DNA of 64,000 nt from Nocardia sp. BMG51109 (GTDB lineage Bacteria > Actinomycetota > Actinomycetes > Mycobacteriales > Mycobacteriaceae), in NCBI RefSeq assembly GCF_000526215.1, contig NZ_JAFQ01000004.1, forward strand, positions 6,634,001 through 6,698,000. The letters run 5' to 3'. This document shows positions 8,016 through 16,587 of this stretch, one piece after another. The translations under genes were made by a program, and so were the position numbers. The notes below the pieces were generated by a model. The model was not told the DNA's origin and searched no databases. It saw only the letters and a program-made list of their open reading frames with translations. Each line of letters begins with the position of its first letter. Within the stretch, counting starts at the first letter, position 1.

Positions 8016-9200
8016 ATGTTGCACGAAACGATCCCCCTCGGCCGTGTCGCCGGAATCCGCCTCGGCGCACACTGGTCGGTGCTGGTCACCATCGCGCTGT
8101 TCACCTGGATGCTCGGCACCCACCTGCGCGACACGGGGACCACCGCCGTCGTGTGGGCCGTAGCCGTCGGTGGCGCACTCGCCCTGTTCGCATCGCTGGC
8201 GGCACACGAGCTGGCGCATTCGATCGTCGCCACACGCAGCGGAGTGCGCGTCGAGCGCATCGTGCTGTGGCTGCTGGGCGGAGCCTCCGAACTCACCGAC
8301 GAACCACGCGACGCCCGCGCCGACTTCCGGATCGCGATCGCCGGACCGCTGGCCAGCCTCGGCATCGGCGCCCTCGCCTTCGGCCTGGCGGCAATCGCCG
8401 AGGTCACGGCTCCCGGCGGGGCGATCGCCGGCGCTCTCGGGTGGCTGGCGCTAACGAATGTGGTGCTCGCCGTGTTCAATCTGCTTCCGGGCGCACCGCT
8501 GGACGGCGGCCGGGTACTGCGCGCGGTGATCTGGTGGCGCACCGGTGACCGACTGCGCGCGGCGACCGTCGCCGCCCGCAGCGGACAGTTCCTCGGGACC
8601 ACGTTGATCGTTCTCGGCATCGCGGAGATCATCGCCTTCGGGCATCTCGGCGGTGCGTGGCTGATGCTCCTCGGCTGGTTCCTGCAGACCGCGGCGCACG
8701 CCGAGCTCACCGTCGCCGGAATGCGACACCGACTGGGCGACACCAGGGTCCGGGACGTGATGACCCCGAACCCGATGGCCATACCCCACTTCTGGCACGT
8801 CATGCAGCTGCTGGATTCGCGCGCACCCGACTCCGGTCACCGGGTCTTTCCGGTCGTCGACGCGGAAGGCCGCCCGGTCGCGATCCTCGCCTGGTCGGAT
8901 CTCGCGGCGGTGCCGGCCCCCGTTCGCCACGCCACCCGGATCGACGCGGTGGCCCGACGCCTGCCGTCGGGCACGATCGCCGGTGCGGACGAGCTGCTCG
9001 CCGACGCCGCCACCCGCGTGGTCCTGCGGCCTACGCTCGATGCGATCACCGTCGTCGACGCGTCGGGCCGTCTCATCGGCATCGTCACCGCCACCGACCT
9101 CACTACCGCCTGCGACCGATCCGCACTCGGCCTGCCGACCCGAAAGGTGAGCCCGCCCAACGAACTCCGCCTGACACCGGATCGGGACGCACTGCCATGA
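8016..9200 (+). CDS. Site-2 protease with CBS domains (Rv2625c/Rip3 type)
   Basis: A 394-residue intramembrane metalloprotease. The zinc-binding HELAH is at residues 64-68 in a membrane segment, and the third ligand region LPGAPLDGG is at about 159-166. After roughly 240 residues of membrane domain come two CBS modules (from about VRDVMTPNPM onward) that usually sense adenine nucleotides. Length and layout match Rv2625c, a DosR-regulon member of M. tuberculosis. ATG 8016 is taken because the family begins at this MLHETIPLGR-like sequence; the frame is open further upstream. It probably cleaves membrane-bound regulators during hypoxia. Confidence 0.92.
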   Translation: MLHETIPLGRVAGIRLGAHWSVLVTIALFTWMLGTHLRDTGTTAVVWAVAVGGALALFASLAAHELAHSIVATRSGVRVERIVLWLLGGASELTDEPRDARADFRIAIAGPLASLGIGALAFGLAAIAEVTAPGGAIAGALGWLALTNVVLAVFNLLPGAPLDGGRVLRAVIWWRTGDRLRAATVAARSGQFLGTTLIVLGIAEIIAFGHLGGAWLMLLGWFLQTAAHAELTVAGMRHRLGDTRVRDVMTPNPMAIPHFWHVMQLLDSRAPDSGHRVFPVVDAEGRPVAILAWSDLAAVPAPVRHATRIDAVARRLPSGTIAGADELLADAATRVVLRPTLDAITVVDASGRLIGIVTATDLTTACDRSALGLPTRKVSPPNELRLTPDRDALP

Positions 9201-9446
9201 CAACTGCCACGGCGCGAGACTGCCTATCGCGACAGCCGCGCCCCGGTCGATCCGGCAGGGCGGCACCGTAATCCTCGTGCCGACCTGAACATCGGCCGGT
9301 TCGCCGGCGATCCGTACCTGCTGTTCCCGGTGAACGAGATCGAGACCGACGAACGGGCGGCGCTGGCCGAACGGCTGGCGGGATCGCAGGAGAAATTCCC
9401 GGACGTGCCGGTCCGGCGCGGAGTCAGCCTGGTGACGACCGCCTGA
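9201..9446 (+). pseudogene. USP fragment following the site-2 protease in frame
   Basis: Directly after the TGA of the protease the same frame stays open for 81 codons. Its second half resembles the middle of a UspA domain: ALAERLAGSQEKFPDVPVRRGVS matches the ALAERLAGWQ(E/Q)KYPDV segment of the intact USPs in this window. There is no start codon with a ribosome site and neither the N- nor the C-terminal ATP motif is present. It is best read as an internal remnant of a second stress-protein gene. Confidence 0.5.
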
Positions 9447-9504
9447 CGCCGGACGGCCGAGTGTTCGAGGTGCTGTCCGAACAGCTGTGCCAGGGTTGGC
9501 AACC

Positions 9505-12500
9505 TCACGGTTCGGCAGCCGACAGCCGCACCGTGCACCCCACAGTCAGCCGTTCGACACAACCGCGGCATTCGATCTCGACCGGGGGCGCCCCGTCGGC
9601 GTCCGAGCTGACCTCGACGGTGGTCGCGTCGATTCGGACGGTGAGCCGGTGGCCGCGGTAGTCGATCGGGAATACGAGCGTTCCCAGTGCTGACGGCCAG
9701 CGGGGCGCGAAAATCAAGCGGTCGCCTCGGATCTCCAGGCCGGTGAAGCAGCGCTGTACCAGATCGACACTGCCGGCCATGGCGCCCAGGTGAATCCCTT
9801 CGGCCGTGGTACCACCCTGAATGTCTGCGATATCGGATTCTAGAACACTGCCGAAGAACTCGAGCGCCCGATCCCGATTGGCACGGGCCAGCACCCAGGC
9901 GTGCACAACAGCACTGAGGGTGGAACCGTGGGACGTACGGGACAGGTAGTAGTCCACGGTGCGCTGGATCATCGCACCGGGCAGCTCATATCCCGCCTGT
10001 CCCAGCAATTCTCGCAACTCCTCGGCGGACAGCAGATAGAACAACATGAGCACGTCGGCTTGTTTGGCGACCCGGTAGCGGTTCACGTCGTCGCCCTCGG
10101 CCTCGAGGATCCGGTCCAGTCGCTGGATGTCGCCGTAGCGACCGCGATAATCGCCCCAGTCCAGTTCCTTCAATTCGCAGTAGCCGTCGAACTGGCTGAT
10201 GACACCGTCGTGGAACGGGATGAACATGCGGTCGGCGACGGTTGCCCAGCGCGCCGTCTCCGGCGGCGTGACCGCCAGCCGTTCCCGGTCTCGCGGTGGG
10301 AGAACCTGCACCGCGTCCAGGGCACGGCGCATGGTCCATGCCGCCATGATGTTGGTGTAGGAGTTGTCGTTGACTCCGTCGAAGGGGGCGGCCGGATAAC
10401 CGGAGTGGAACTCGTCCGGCCCGATGACACCTCGAATGTGATATCGGCCGTCCAATGAATCGTATTCCGCTGTGTCCGAGCAGAATCGAGCGATCTCGAC
10501 CAGGAGTTCGGCTCCGAGATCGCCGAGGAACTCCACGTCACCGGTGGCCTGATAGAACTGCCACACGTTGTAGGCCACCGCGAGGCCCGCGTGATGGGCA
10601 CGCGAGCTGGGATCCGGATTCCAGTGCCCCGACCGGGGATTCAGGTGCAGCTGCTGGCTTTCCTCTCGACCGTCACTGCCCGATTGCCACGGAAACAGCG
10701 CACCGGCGCAACCGGTTCGGCGTGCGGCACGTCGTGCCTCGGGCAGGCGCCGGAACCGGTAGCGCAGCAGCGCGCGAGACAGTGCGGGAAAACGCAGATT
10801 CAGTACAGGGAGCACGAACAGCTCGTCCCAGAAGATATGGCCGCGATACGCCTCGCCGTGCATGCCGCGAGCCGGGACACCCGCATCGAGATCCCTCGTG
10901 TGCGGCGACAACGTCTGTACCAGGTGCAGCAGATGCAGCCGCAGCACGCGCAGGGAATGCTCGCTGCCGTCGAGGTCGAGGCGCAGTCGTGACCACAGCT
11001 GCTCCCAAGCACGGGTATGCGCGGTTCGCAGCTCGTCGAAATCGCCGAGTTCACCGAGCAGCCGCACGGCCGCGTCGTCGGGTGCCGACACCGCCGGATC
11101 GCGACCGGTGAACACCGTGGCGGTCTTCACGACCTCGATCGGCTCCCCGGCAGCCGCCTCGATCGTGATGTCGTGTCCCAGCAATCCTCCTGTGCGGACG
11201 AGTTCGGTTGGCGCGGACCAGTTCTCGCCATTTCTCCCGGCCACTGTGCGCGCGGCGGTAGCGATGGGAATGCGTGACTGGTTGGTCTGCACCAGGATCA
11301 GAACAGTGCTCGCGTCGATCGGCGTAGCGGCGATAGTGTCCACGTGGTTGTCGGACAGCTCGCGGTATCGGTCGACGAGTGAGTTCCGCACGGCGGCGTC
11401 GACAGCGGAACGCACGGTCAGCCGGCCGGACCAGTTCTCCGCCACCAGCGTGGTCCGCAACGCGCAGGCGTGTGGTGTGTGCATGGAGGCGAACCGATGC
11501 TGGGTGACGGAGGTGACGCGGCCTGCGGCGTCGCGGTACCGCAGCTGCCGGATCAGCACGGCGGTGCGCAGGTCGAACTGCTGCCGATAGTCCAGCAGCT
11601 CGGCGGAATCGACGTCGAACCAGTCGCCGTCGTCGATGCGCCAGGTCATCGGCAGCCAGTTCGGTATGTTCACCAAGCTCTCGTTGTCGACTGTGCGCCC
11701 GGCGATCTCGTCGGTCAGCCGGTTGTAGATACCCGCGATATAGGTGCCCGGATAGTGCTGTGCGCCGGCGCGCGATTCGGGGGCCGTGCCGCGGGTGGCG
11801 AGATATCCGTTGCCTACGGTGCACAGCGCCTCGCGCTGCTTCTCCGTTGCCGCGTCGTACCCGTCGTAGGTCAGTATCCAGGATTGCGAAGGCGCCCAGG
11901 TGGATTCGCGTCCGAGCCGGACTGCCAGCCGGTCCAGGAACTCCCGCACCCGGGCAGGGCCGGCGACCGCAAACTGCGCGGCGGTGTGCCTGTCGCCGTT
12001 TTCGTTGTGCCGCACCACGATTGCCAAACCGGCGCCGGAGACGGCGTCGAAGGCGTCCTCGTCGGTCAGGTCGTCACCCAGATAGATCGGCATCGCCGGG
12101 GTGCCGATGCGATCCAGAATCCATTGCACGGCACGGCCTTTGTCCCAGTCCACGTCCGGTCGCAGCTCGGTGACCTTGCGGCCGGTCGTGACCCTCAACC
12201 CCACCTGGCGGGCCACATCGTGTACCGCGCTCACCACCCCGGGCACCGCATCGGCGGCGACGTTGCGGTGGTGTACGGCGACCGCATATCGCTTGTGCTC
12301 CACCAGAGTGCCCGGCACCGCGTGCAGCAGCCGCCGCCCGAGTTCGTCCGCGGCCCGGATCAATGCCTGTTCGGCGTCCGGCCCGGCGTCGTGGACGTGG
12401 CGACTGCCGTCCGGGGCCAGTAGTTCGAAGCCGTGGCTGCCCGCGTACCACAGTCCGTCGACCGCCACCCGGGAGCGCAGATCGTCGAGATCTCGGCCGC

Positions 12501-13467
12501 TGAGTATGGCGACGGGGCACTGTTCGGCCAGTCCGGCCAAAGTCGCCTCGATATCATCGGCCGGCTTCGCGGCAGCCGGATCGCCCACGATGTCGACGAG
12601 TGTGCCGTCGAAATCCATGAGTACCGTGGCCTTTTCGGTATCGAGCCGATCCGCGATGCCGGGCCAGGATGCCAGCGCGTCCGGTACCTCGGACATGCGG
12701 CGGAAACCTGCGCCGATGCGGACGTCCGCGAGATCGCCAACCACCGCGTCCGCACCGGCAGCCCGCAGCCGCTGGGCGTGCCCGACCCGGTCGACACCGA
12801 TGACGAGCCCGAATCCACCGCGGGAGCCGGCGGTCACACCGGCCTCGGAGTCCTCGAACACCACGGTGCGCTCGGGATCGGCGCCGAGCCGGTGCGCCGC
12901 CTCGGTCAGCATCGCCGGATCCGGCTTCCCACGCAGACCCAGTTCGGCGGCCACGATCCCGTCCACACGCACCGGGAACAACTCGGCGATCCCGGCGGCC
13001 GCCAGCACCTGAGCACAGTTGCGGCTGGCGGAGAAGACGGCCGTACCGATACCGGCCGCGTGCAGCCGCCGCACCAGCGCGACGGTCGTGCCGAACGCCG
13101 ACACTCCGGAACCGGTGATCCGCGCCAGAAACAACTGATCCTTCCGATTGCCGAGACCGTGCACCGACATCGTGTCCGGTCCGTCCGACGGCTCCCCGTA
13201 CGGCAGCGCAATCCCCCGGGAGGCCAGAAAATCCGCAACCCCGGCGGAGCGCGGTTTGCCGTCGACGTAGCGTTCGTAATCGAACTCGGTGAACGGCGAG
13301 TGGTCTTCGGCCGCATGCGGTGGCCGGGTGGCCAGAAAGGCATCGAACAATTCGGTCCAAGCCGCGGCATGGACGGATGCGCTGTCGGTCACCACTCCGT
13401 CCATATCGAAGATCACCGCATCATGGCGGCGTGAATCGATCAGTGGGCCAACATATTCCGTCTGCAT
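9505..13467 (-). CDS. otsB1: HAD hydrolase - trehalose-6-phosphate phosphatase - GH65 fusion (Rv2006-like)
   Basis: A 1320-residue protein with the layout of M. tuberculosis OtsB1/Rv2006 (about 1327 residues, DosR regulon). Residues ~15-250 are a beta-phosphoglucomutase-like HAD domain (VIFDMDGVVTD). Residues ~280-520 are a trehalose-6-phosphatase-type HAD domain (VLMDFDGTLVD, YLGDDLTDED). Residues ~530-1320 are a glycoside hydrolase family 65 domain, with a candidate catalytic acid in GPDEFHSG (Glu about 1019). The three activities suggest trehalose or related disaccharide phosphorolysis plus sugar-phosphate handling. The start is ATG 13467 at the homologous N-terminus; the open frame extends further but is antisense to the divergent nitroreductase. 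The DosR box at 13619 lies about 150 bp upstream. Confidence 0.9.
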   Translation of the reverse strand: MQTEYVGPLIDSRRHDAVIFDMDGVVTDSASVHAAAWTELFDAFLATRPPHAAEDHSPFTEFDYERYVDGKPRSAGVADFLASRGIALPYGEPSDGPDTMSVHGLGNRKDQLFLARITGSGVSAFGTTVALVRRLHAAGIGTAVFSASRNCAQVLAAAGIAELFPVRVDGIVAAELGLRGKPDPAMLTEAAHRLGADPERTVVFEDSEAGVTAGSRGGFGLVIGVDRVGHAQRLRAAGADAVVGDLADVRIGAGFRRMSEVPDALASWPGIADRLDTEKATVLMDFDGTLVDIVGDPAAAKPADDIEATLAGLAEQCPVAILSGRDLDDLRSRVAVDGLWYAGSHGFELLAPDGSRHVHDAGPDAEQALIRAADELGRRLLHAVPGTLVEHKRYAVAVHHRNVAADAVPGVVSAVHDVARQVGLRVTTGRKVTELRPDVDWDKGRAVQWILDRIGTPAMPIYLGDDLTDEDAFDAVSGAGLAIVVRHNENGDRHTAAQFAVAGPARVREFLDRLAVRLGRESTWAPSQSWILTYDGYDAATEKQREALCTVGNGYLATRGTAPESRAGAQHYPGTYIAGIYNRLTDEIAGRTVDNESLVNIPNWLPMTWRIDDGDWFDVDSAELLDYRQQFDLRTAVLIRQLRYRDAAGRVTSVTQHRFASMHTPHACALRTTLVAENWSGRLTVRSAVDAAVRNSLVDRYRELSDNHVDTIAATPIDASTVLILVQTNQSRIPIATAARTVAGRNGENWSAPTELVRTGGLLGHDITIEAAAGEPIEVVKTATVFTGRDPAVSAPDDAAVRLLGELGDFDELRTAHTRAWEQLWSRLRLDLDGSEHSLRVLRLHLLHLVQTLSPHTRDLDAGVPARGMHGEAYRGHIFWDELFVLPVLNLRFPALSRALLRYRFRRLPEARRAARRTGCAGALFPWQSGSDGREESQQLHLNPRSGHWNPDPSSRAHHAGLAVAYNVWQFYQATGDVEFLGDLGAELLVEIARFCSDTAEYDSLDGRYHIRGVIGPDEFHSGYPAAPFDGVNDNSYTNIMAAWTMRRALDAVQVLPPRDRERLAVTPPETARWATVADRMFIPFHDGVISQFDGYCELKELDWGDYRGRYGDIQRLDRILEAEGDDVNRYRVAKQADVLMLFYLLSAEELRELLGQAGYELPGAMIQRTVDYYLSRTSHGSTLSAVVHAWVLARANRDRALEFFGSVLESDIADIQGGTTAEGIHLGAMAGSVDLVQRCFTGLEIRGDRLIFAPRWPSALGTLVFPIDYRGHRLTVRIDATTVEVSSDADGAPPVEIECRGCVERLTVGCTVRLSAAEP

Positions 13468-13618
13468 CACCCCATCAGAATCGGTGCCGGGCCGTCGCCC
13501 GGCCAGGGCCGCAAGTCCCTCCGGTACCGCGACGGGCACTCCGTCCCCCCACGGTAACCCCACGGCGCGTCGCGGTCTTCCGCACCGGGCCGGGAGAAGC
13601 CGACGGTCCGTAGTAGTC

Positions 13619-13632
13619 GGGACCAACGGCAC
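13619..13632. promoter_or_regulatory. DosR box GGGACCAACGGCAC
   Basis: It lies between the divergent otsB1 (start 13467) and the Acg-like gene (start 13669). The site is 37 bp from the latter start, implying a very short leader or leaderless mRNA for that gene. Confidence 0.6.
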
Positions 13633-13668
13633 CTCCCCGGCCTGCCTCGGGCTCGTAGCGTGAGGTAC

Positions 13669-14655
13669 ATGAACAACGTGCCTACCGGTGCGGTCGTCGA
13701 GAAGGCGGTTCTGCTCGCCGGACGCGCCCCGTCCCTGCACAACAGCCAGCCGTGGCGGTGGGTGTCCGACGGCAGCTCCGTGCAGCTGTTCTCCGTGCAC
13801 AATCGCATGCTGCCCGCCACCGACACCTCGGGACGGCAGATGACCCTCAGCTGCGGTATCGCCCTCGACCATTTCCACGCCGCCATGGCGGCGGCGGGGT
13901 GGCGCACCTTCGTCCGGCGGTTCCCGGATCCGAACCGCCGCGACCACCTGGCCACCGTGCGATTCGGCCCGTCCCGGATCGTCACCACCGGCGACCGCGA
14001 CCGTGCCGACGCCATCGTGGCGCGGTATACCGACCGCCTGCCGTTCGCCGAGCCGCCCGGGTGGGACGATTTCGAGACCATTCTGCGCACCACCTTCGAC
14101 CCCGCCGACGCAGTCCTCGATATCCTCGCCGACAGTACGCGGCCCGACTTGGCGCGCGCCTCCGAACTCAGTGCCGCGCTGCGCCGTTACGACTCCAGTT
14201 ATCATGCCGAATTGCATTGGTGGACGGGGCATGTCGTCGGATCCGCCGGAATTCCCCGCGAGGCCTTGACAACTCCGCAGGAGCAAGAGCGCGTCACCAT
14301 CGGGCGTAAGCTACCGGCCACCGGCGGGGAGCCCCGCCGACCCGAGCTCGGTACCGACCGATCGAAGATACTGGTCCTGTCGACCGATGCCGACACGCCC
14401 GAGGATTGGCTGCGGTGCGGCGAGGTGCTGTCCCGGGTGCTGCTGGAATGCACCCTCGCCGGATACGCCACCTGCCCGCTCACCCACCTCACCGAACTGC
14501 CCGGCGCCCGCGGCGTCGTTCAGAAGCTCACCGGGCGAACCATGGTGCCGCAGGTGGTGATTCGCGTCGGTACCGCCCCCGCACACGACGAACCCGCGCC
14601 GACACCGCGCCTGCCGCTCGCCGACATTCTCCGGATGACCGCCCCGCGGTCGTAG
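13669..14655 (+). CDS. Acg-family nitroreductase-like protein
   Basis: A 328-residue member of the Acg family (Rv2032/Rv3127/Rv3131 type), which keeps a nitroreductase fold and binds FMN tightly. The family signature APSLHNSQPWRW is at residues ~18-29. Later signature segments include STDADTPEDWLRCGE and CPLTHLTELPG. Related mycobacterial proteins lack ordinary nitroreductase activity and may store flavin during dormancy. ATG 13669 fits the family start; a GTG at 13660 is an alternative. A DosR box is 37 bp upstream, divergent from otsB1 as part of the same regulon. Confidence 0.9.
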   Translation: MNNVPTGAVVEKAVLLAGRAPSLHNSQPWRWVSDGSSVQLFSVHNRMLPATDTSGRQMTLSCGIALDHFHAAMAAAGWRTFVRRFPDPNRRDHLATVRFGPSRIVTTGDRDRADAIVARYTDRLPFAEPPGWDDFETILRTTFDPADAVLDILADSTRPDLARASELSAALRRYDSSYHAELHWWTGHVVGSAGIPREALTTPQEQERVTIGRKLPATGGEPRRPELGTDRSKILVLSTDADTPEDWLRCGEVLSRVLLECTLAGYATCPLTHLTELPGARGVVQKLTGRTMVPQVVIRVGTAPAHDEPAPTPRLPLADILRMTAPRS

Positions 14656-14695
14656 AAATCCGGGGCGGCCTCATTACCAGGCAGGTCTCGTTACC

Positions 14696-15166
14696 TCACC
14701 GCGCTCCGGGTTCGATTCGGAACACCGGGTAGTCGGCGGTGATGCGCTCGAACGCGGCGGGTGCGGCATCGCGGCCGACCGGAATGTGTGGCCGCGCACC
14801 GGGTGCCACCTGCACGTAGTGCCAGAGGATGGGTGCGCGGAACGCCGGCTCCACCTCCGCCAGCCGCACCTTCTCCCGGCGGCCGTGCCGGAGCACGGCC
14901 CGGCCTTGGGCGGCGCGCAGGTTACGTACCCAGTTCGTCTCACCCAGCATCGAGACGATGTAACGGTGCCCGTCGAACTCGGTCAGGACCACCGGAAACC
15001 AGATGATCCGGCCGCTGCGCCGGCCGCGAATGCCGAGGGCCGCTACCCGATGCGGGAGCACGCCGGCGGCGAACATCAGCGCCGAAGCCCGATTCTGCAG
15101 TCTCGCAAACAGGTTCGGGCGGCCACCGCGATAGAGCCAGCGCAGATAATCGGCGTACCATCGCAT
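14696..15166 (-). CDS. Deazaflavin (F420)-dependent nitroreductase family protein
   Basis: A 156-residue protein of the Ddn/DUF385 split beta-barrel family. The pattern HRVAALGIRGRRSGRIIWFPVVLTEF followed by YIVSMLGETNWVRNLRAAQGRAVLRHG is the typical F420 phosphate-binding and core-barrel region, with conserved WVRNLRA. Such enzymes reduce quinones or nitro compounds with F420H2. It runs convergent to the Acg-like gene with 40 bp between stops. Within 15167-15373 I see no clear promoter motif. Confidence 0.88.
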   Translation of the reverse strand: MRWYADYLRWLYRGGRPNLFARLQNRASALMFAAGVLPHRVAALGIRGRRSGRIIWFPVVLTEFDGHRYIVSMLGETNWVRNLRAAQGRAVLRHGRREKVRLAEVEPAFRAPILWHYVQVAPGARPHIPVGRDAAPAAFERITADYPVFRIEPGAR

Positions 15167-15373
15167 AAAGCGCTCCTGATCGGACCCGGCAGCATTTCCA
15201 TGCTAGTCCGGCCGAGCACACTCCGGAGCCGTCACTCGATCGGGCCGGAGTGCCTCGATACTGCGGTCCGATTCCTCTAAGCCCCTGGTCATCTCACAGA
15301 GCACGCTGAGATCGGAAGCGAACACCGAATCCGTTGGAAGGATCGGAATGTCCGACGAACCCTTTGCCGTTCT

Positions 15374-15670
15374 GAACGAGACCCACTCGTCCGCCGCCTC
15401 GACCAGCTCGTGAACCGCTATCTCGACGGTCGCAAACCCCTGTTCGACAAGCGAATTACGACCGGACGCATCGTCGACGGGCACGGCGATCTGCACGCCG
15501 GTGACATCTTCGTGCTGCCGGACGGGTTCCGCGTCCTGGACTGCCTCGACTTCGACGACGGGCTCCGTCACGTCGACCGCCTGGACGACATCACTTTTCT
15601 CGCCCTGCGCCACCTGGAAGCAGGCACGGTCCGCCATATCCGCCGTGGCACCCACTCCACGGATCGATGA
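15374..15670 (+). pseudogene. Tail of an Rv2004c-like phosphotransferase gene
   Basis: An open frame whose translation contains TGRIVDGHGDLHAGDIFVL, then LDCLDFDDGLRHVDRLDD and FLALRHLEAG. This is the catalytic HGD loop and following strand of aminoglycoside-phosphotransferase-like proteins of the Rv2004c type, a DosR-regulon protein. Only about 70 residues are homologous. The N-terminal kinase lobe and the C-terminal ATPase half expected in an approximately 500-residue protein are missing, and there is no ribosome site. A fragment next to dosR. Confidence 0.6.
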
Positions 15671-15787
15671 ATCCATACCCTCGTCGACTTCCCACCGCAG
15701 CTCCGCACTCGCTCGACACCGACCCGCTTCCTCCATCGCAACCCGAACAATCTCGGTCATCCCACCACCGCGCCGACAGGGCATGTA

Positions 15788-15801
15788 GGGCCGAAGGTCC
15801 C
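15788..15801. promoter_or_regulatory. DosR box GGGCCGAAGGTCCC
   Basis: The best-matching site in the window, near-perfect dyad; reverse complement GGGACCTTCGGCCC. It lies about 135 bp upstream of dosR and, with the site at 15858, suggests autoregulation from two boxes. Confidence 0.7.
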
Positions 15802-15857
15802 ATGAATTTCCGGCCCCCGAACACCACACGATCGGGAGGGCATTCGGCGTTCGAAAG

Positions 15858-15871
15858 ATGACTTTGGTCCG
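15858..15871. promoter_or_regulatory. DosR box ATGACTTTGGTCCG
   Basis: Reverse complement CGGACCAAAGTCAT fits the core GGAC-4-GTCA. It sits 66 bp before the dosR start, a suitable position for an activator just upstream of a promoter. Confidence 0.6.
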
Positions 15872-15936
15872 CACCGACAGGCGATTCGCCGGATTATCGT
15901 GGTGGTGGTATCCCCTATGCAGATTGGATGGGACCC

Positions 15937-16572
15937 ATGATCAAGGTGTTCCTGGTCGACGACCACGAGATTGTCCGGCGCGGGCTGGCCGACCTCCTCG
16001 AGGGCGACCCGGAACTGACCGTGGTCGGCGAGGCGGGCGACGTTTCGCAGGCCATGGCCCGGATTCCCGCGCTGCGCCCGGACGTGGCCGTGCTCGATGT
16101 CCGGCTGCCTGACGGCAACGGCATCGAACTGTGCCGTGACCTGCTGTCGCGACTGGACGGCCTGCGCTGCCTGATTCTCACCTCGTTCACCGACGAGCAG
16201 GCCATGCTCGATGCGATCCTCGCAGGTGCGAGCGGCTACGTCGTCAAGGACGTCAAGGGCATGGAGTTGGCCCAGGCCATCAAGGACGTCGGGGCGGGTC
16301 GTTCCCTGCTGGACAACCGCGCCGCCGCGGCCCTGATGGACCAGCTGCGCCGCGGCACCGAGCCGGACGGCCCGCTCGCCACGCTCACCGAGCAGGAACG
16401 CAAACTGCTCGACCTGCTGGGCGAGGGGCTGACCAACCGGCAGATCGCGGAACGCATGTTCCTGGCGGAGAAGACGGTGAAGAACTACGTCTCCCGGCTG
16501 CTGGCAAAGCTCGGCATGGAGCGACGCACCCAGGCCGCGGTCTACGCATCGAAACTGCACAGCGGCAGGTGA
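15937..16572 (+). CDS. dosR: DosR/DevR response regulator
   Basis: A 211-residue NarL/LuxR-type regulator, very close to mycobacterial DevR as I remember it. The receiver begins KVFLVDDHE, with phospho-acceptor Asp54 in VLDVRLPDG, Thr82 and Lys104 (GYVVKD). The C-terminal helix-turn-helix contains [21 protein letters not shown]. With the start at ATG 15937 the numbering matches DevR exactly; an in-frame ATG at 15928 would add three residues. It is activated by DosS/DosT kinases under hypoxia, NO or CO and binds the boxes listed here. Two boxes precede the gene. Its kinase is not adjacent but lies at 33.4 kb. Confidence 0.97.
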   Translation: MIKVFLVDDHEIVRRGLADLLEGDPELTVVGEAGDVSQAMARIPALRPDVAVLDVRLPDGNGIELCRDLLSRLDGLRCLILTSFTDEQAMLDAILAGASGYVVKDVKGMELAQAIKDVGAGRSLLDNRAAAALMDQLRRGTEPDGPLATLTEQERKLLDLLGEGLTNRQIAERMFLAEKTVKNYVSRLLAKLGMERRTQAAVYASKLHSGR

Positions 16573-16587
16573 GTTACCCGCCCGGTT

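Noticed and set aside
13471..14286. N-terminal extension of the otsB1 frame to 1593 codons
   Set aside because: The extra 270 codons are antisense of the divergent Acg-like gene and of the shared promoter; homology begins at ATG 13467.
15203..15874. 223-codon minus-strand frame upstream of dosR
   Set aside because: Runs antisense through the Rv2004c-like fragment and through the DosR boxes; Glu/Val/Asp-rich shadow with no ribosome site.
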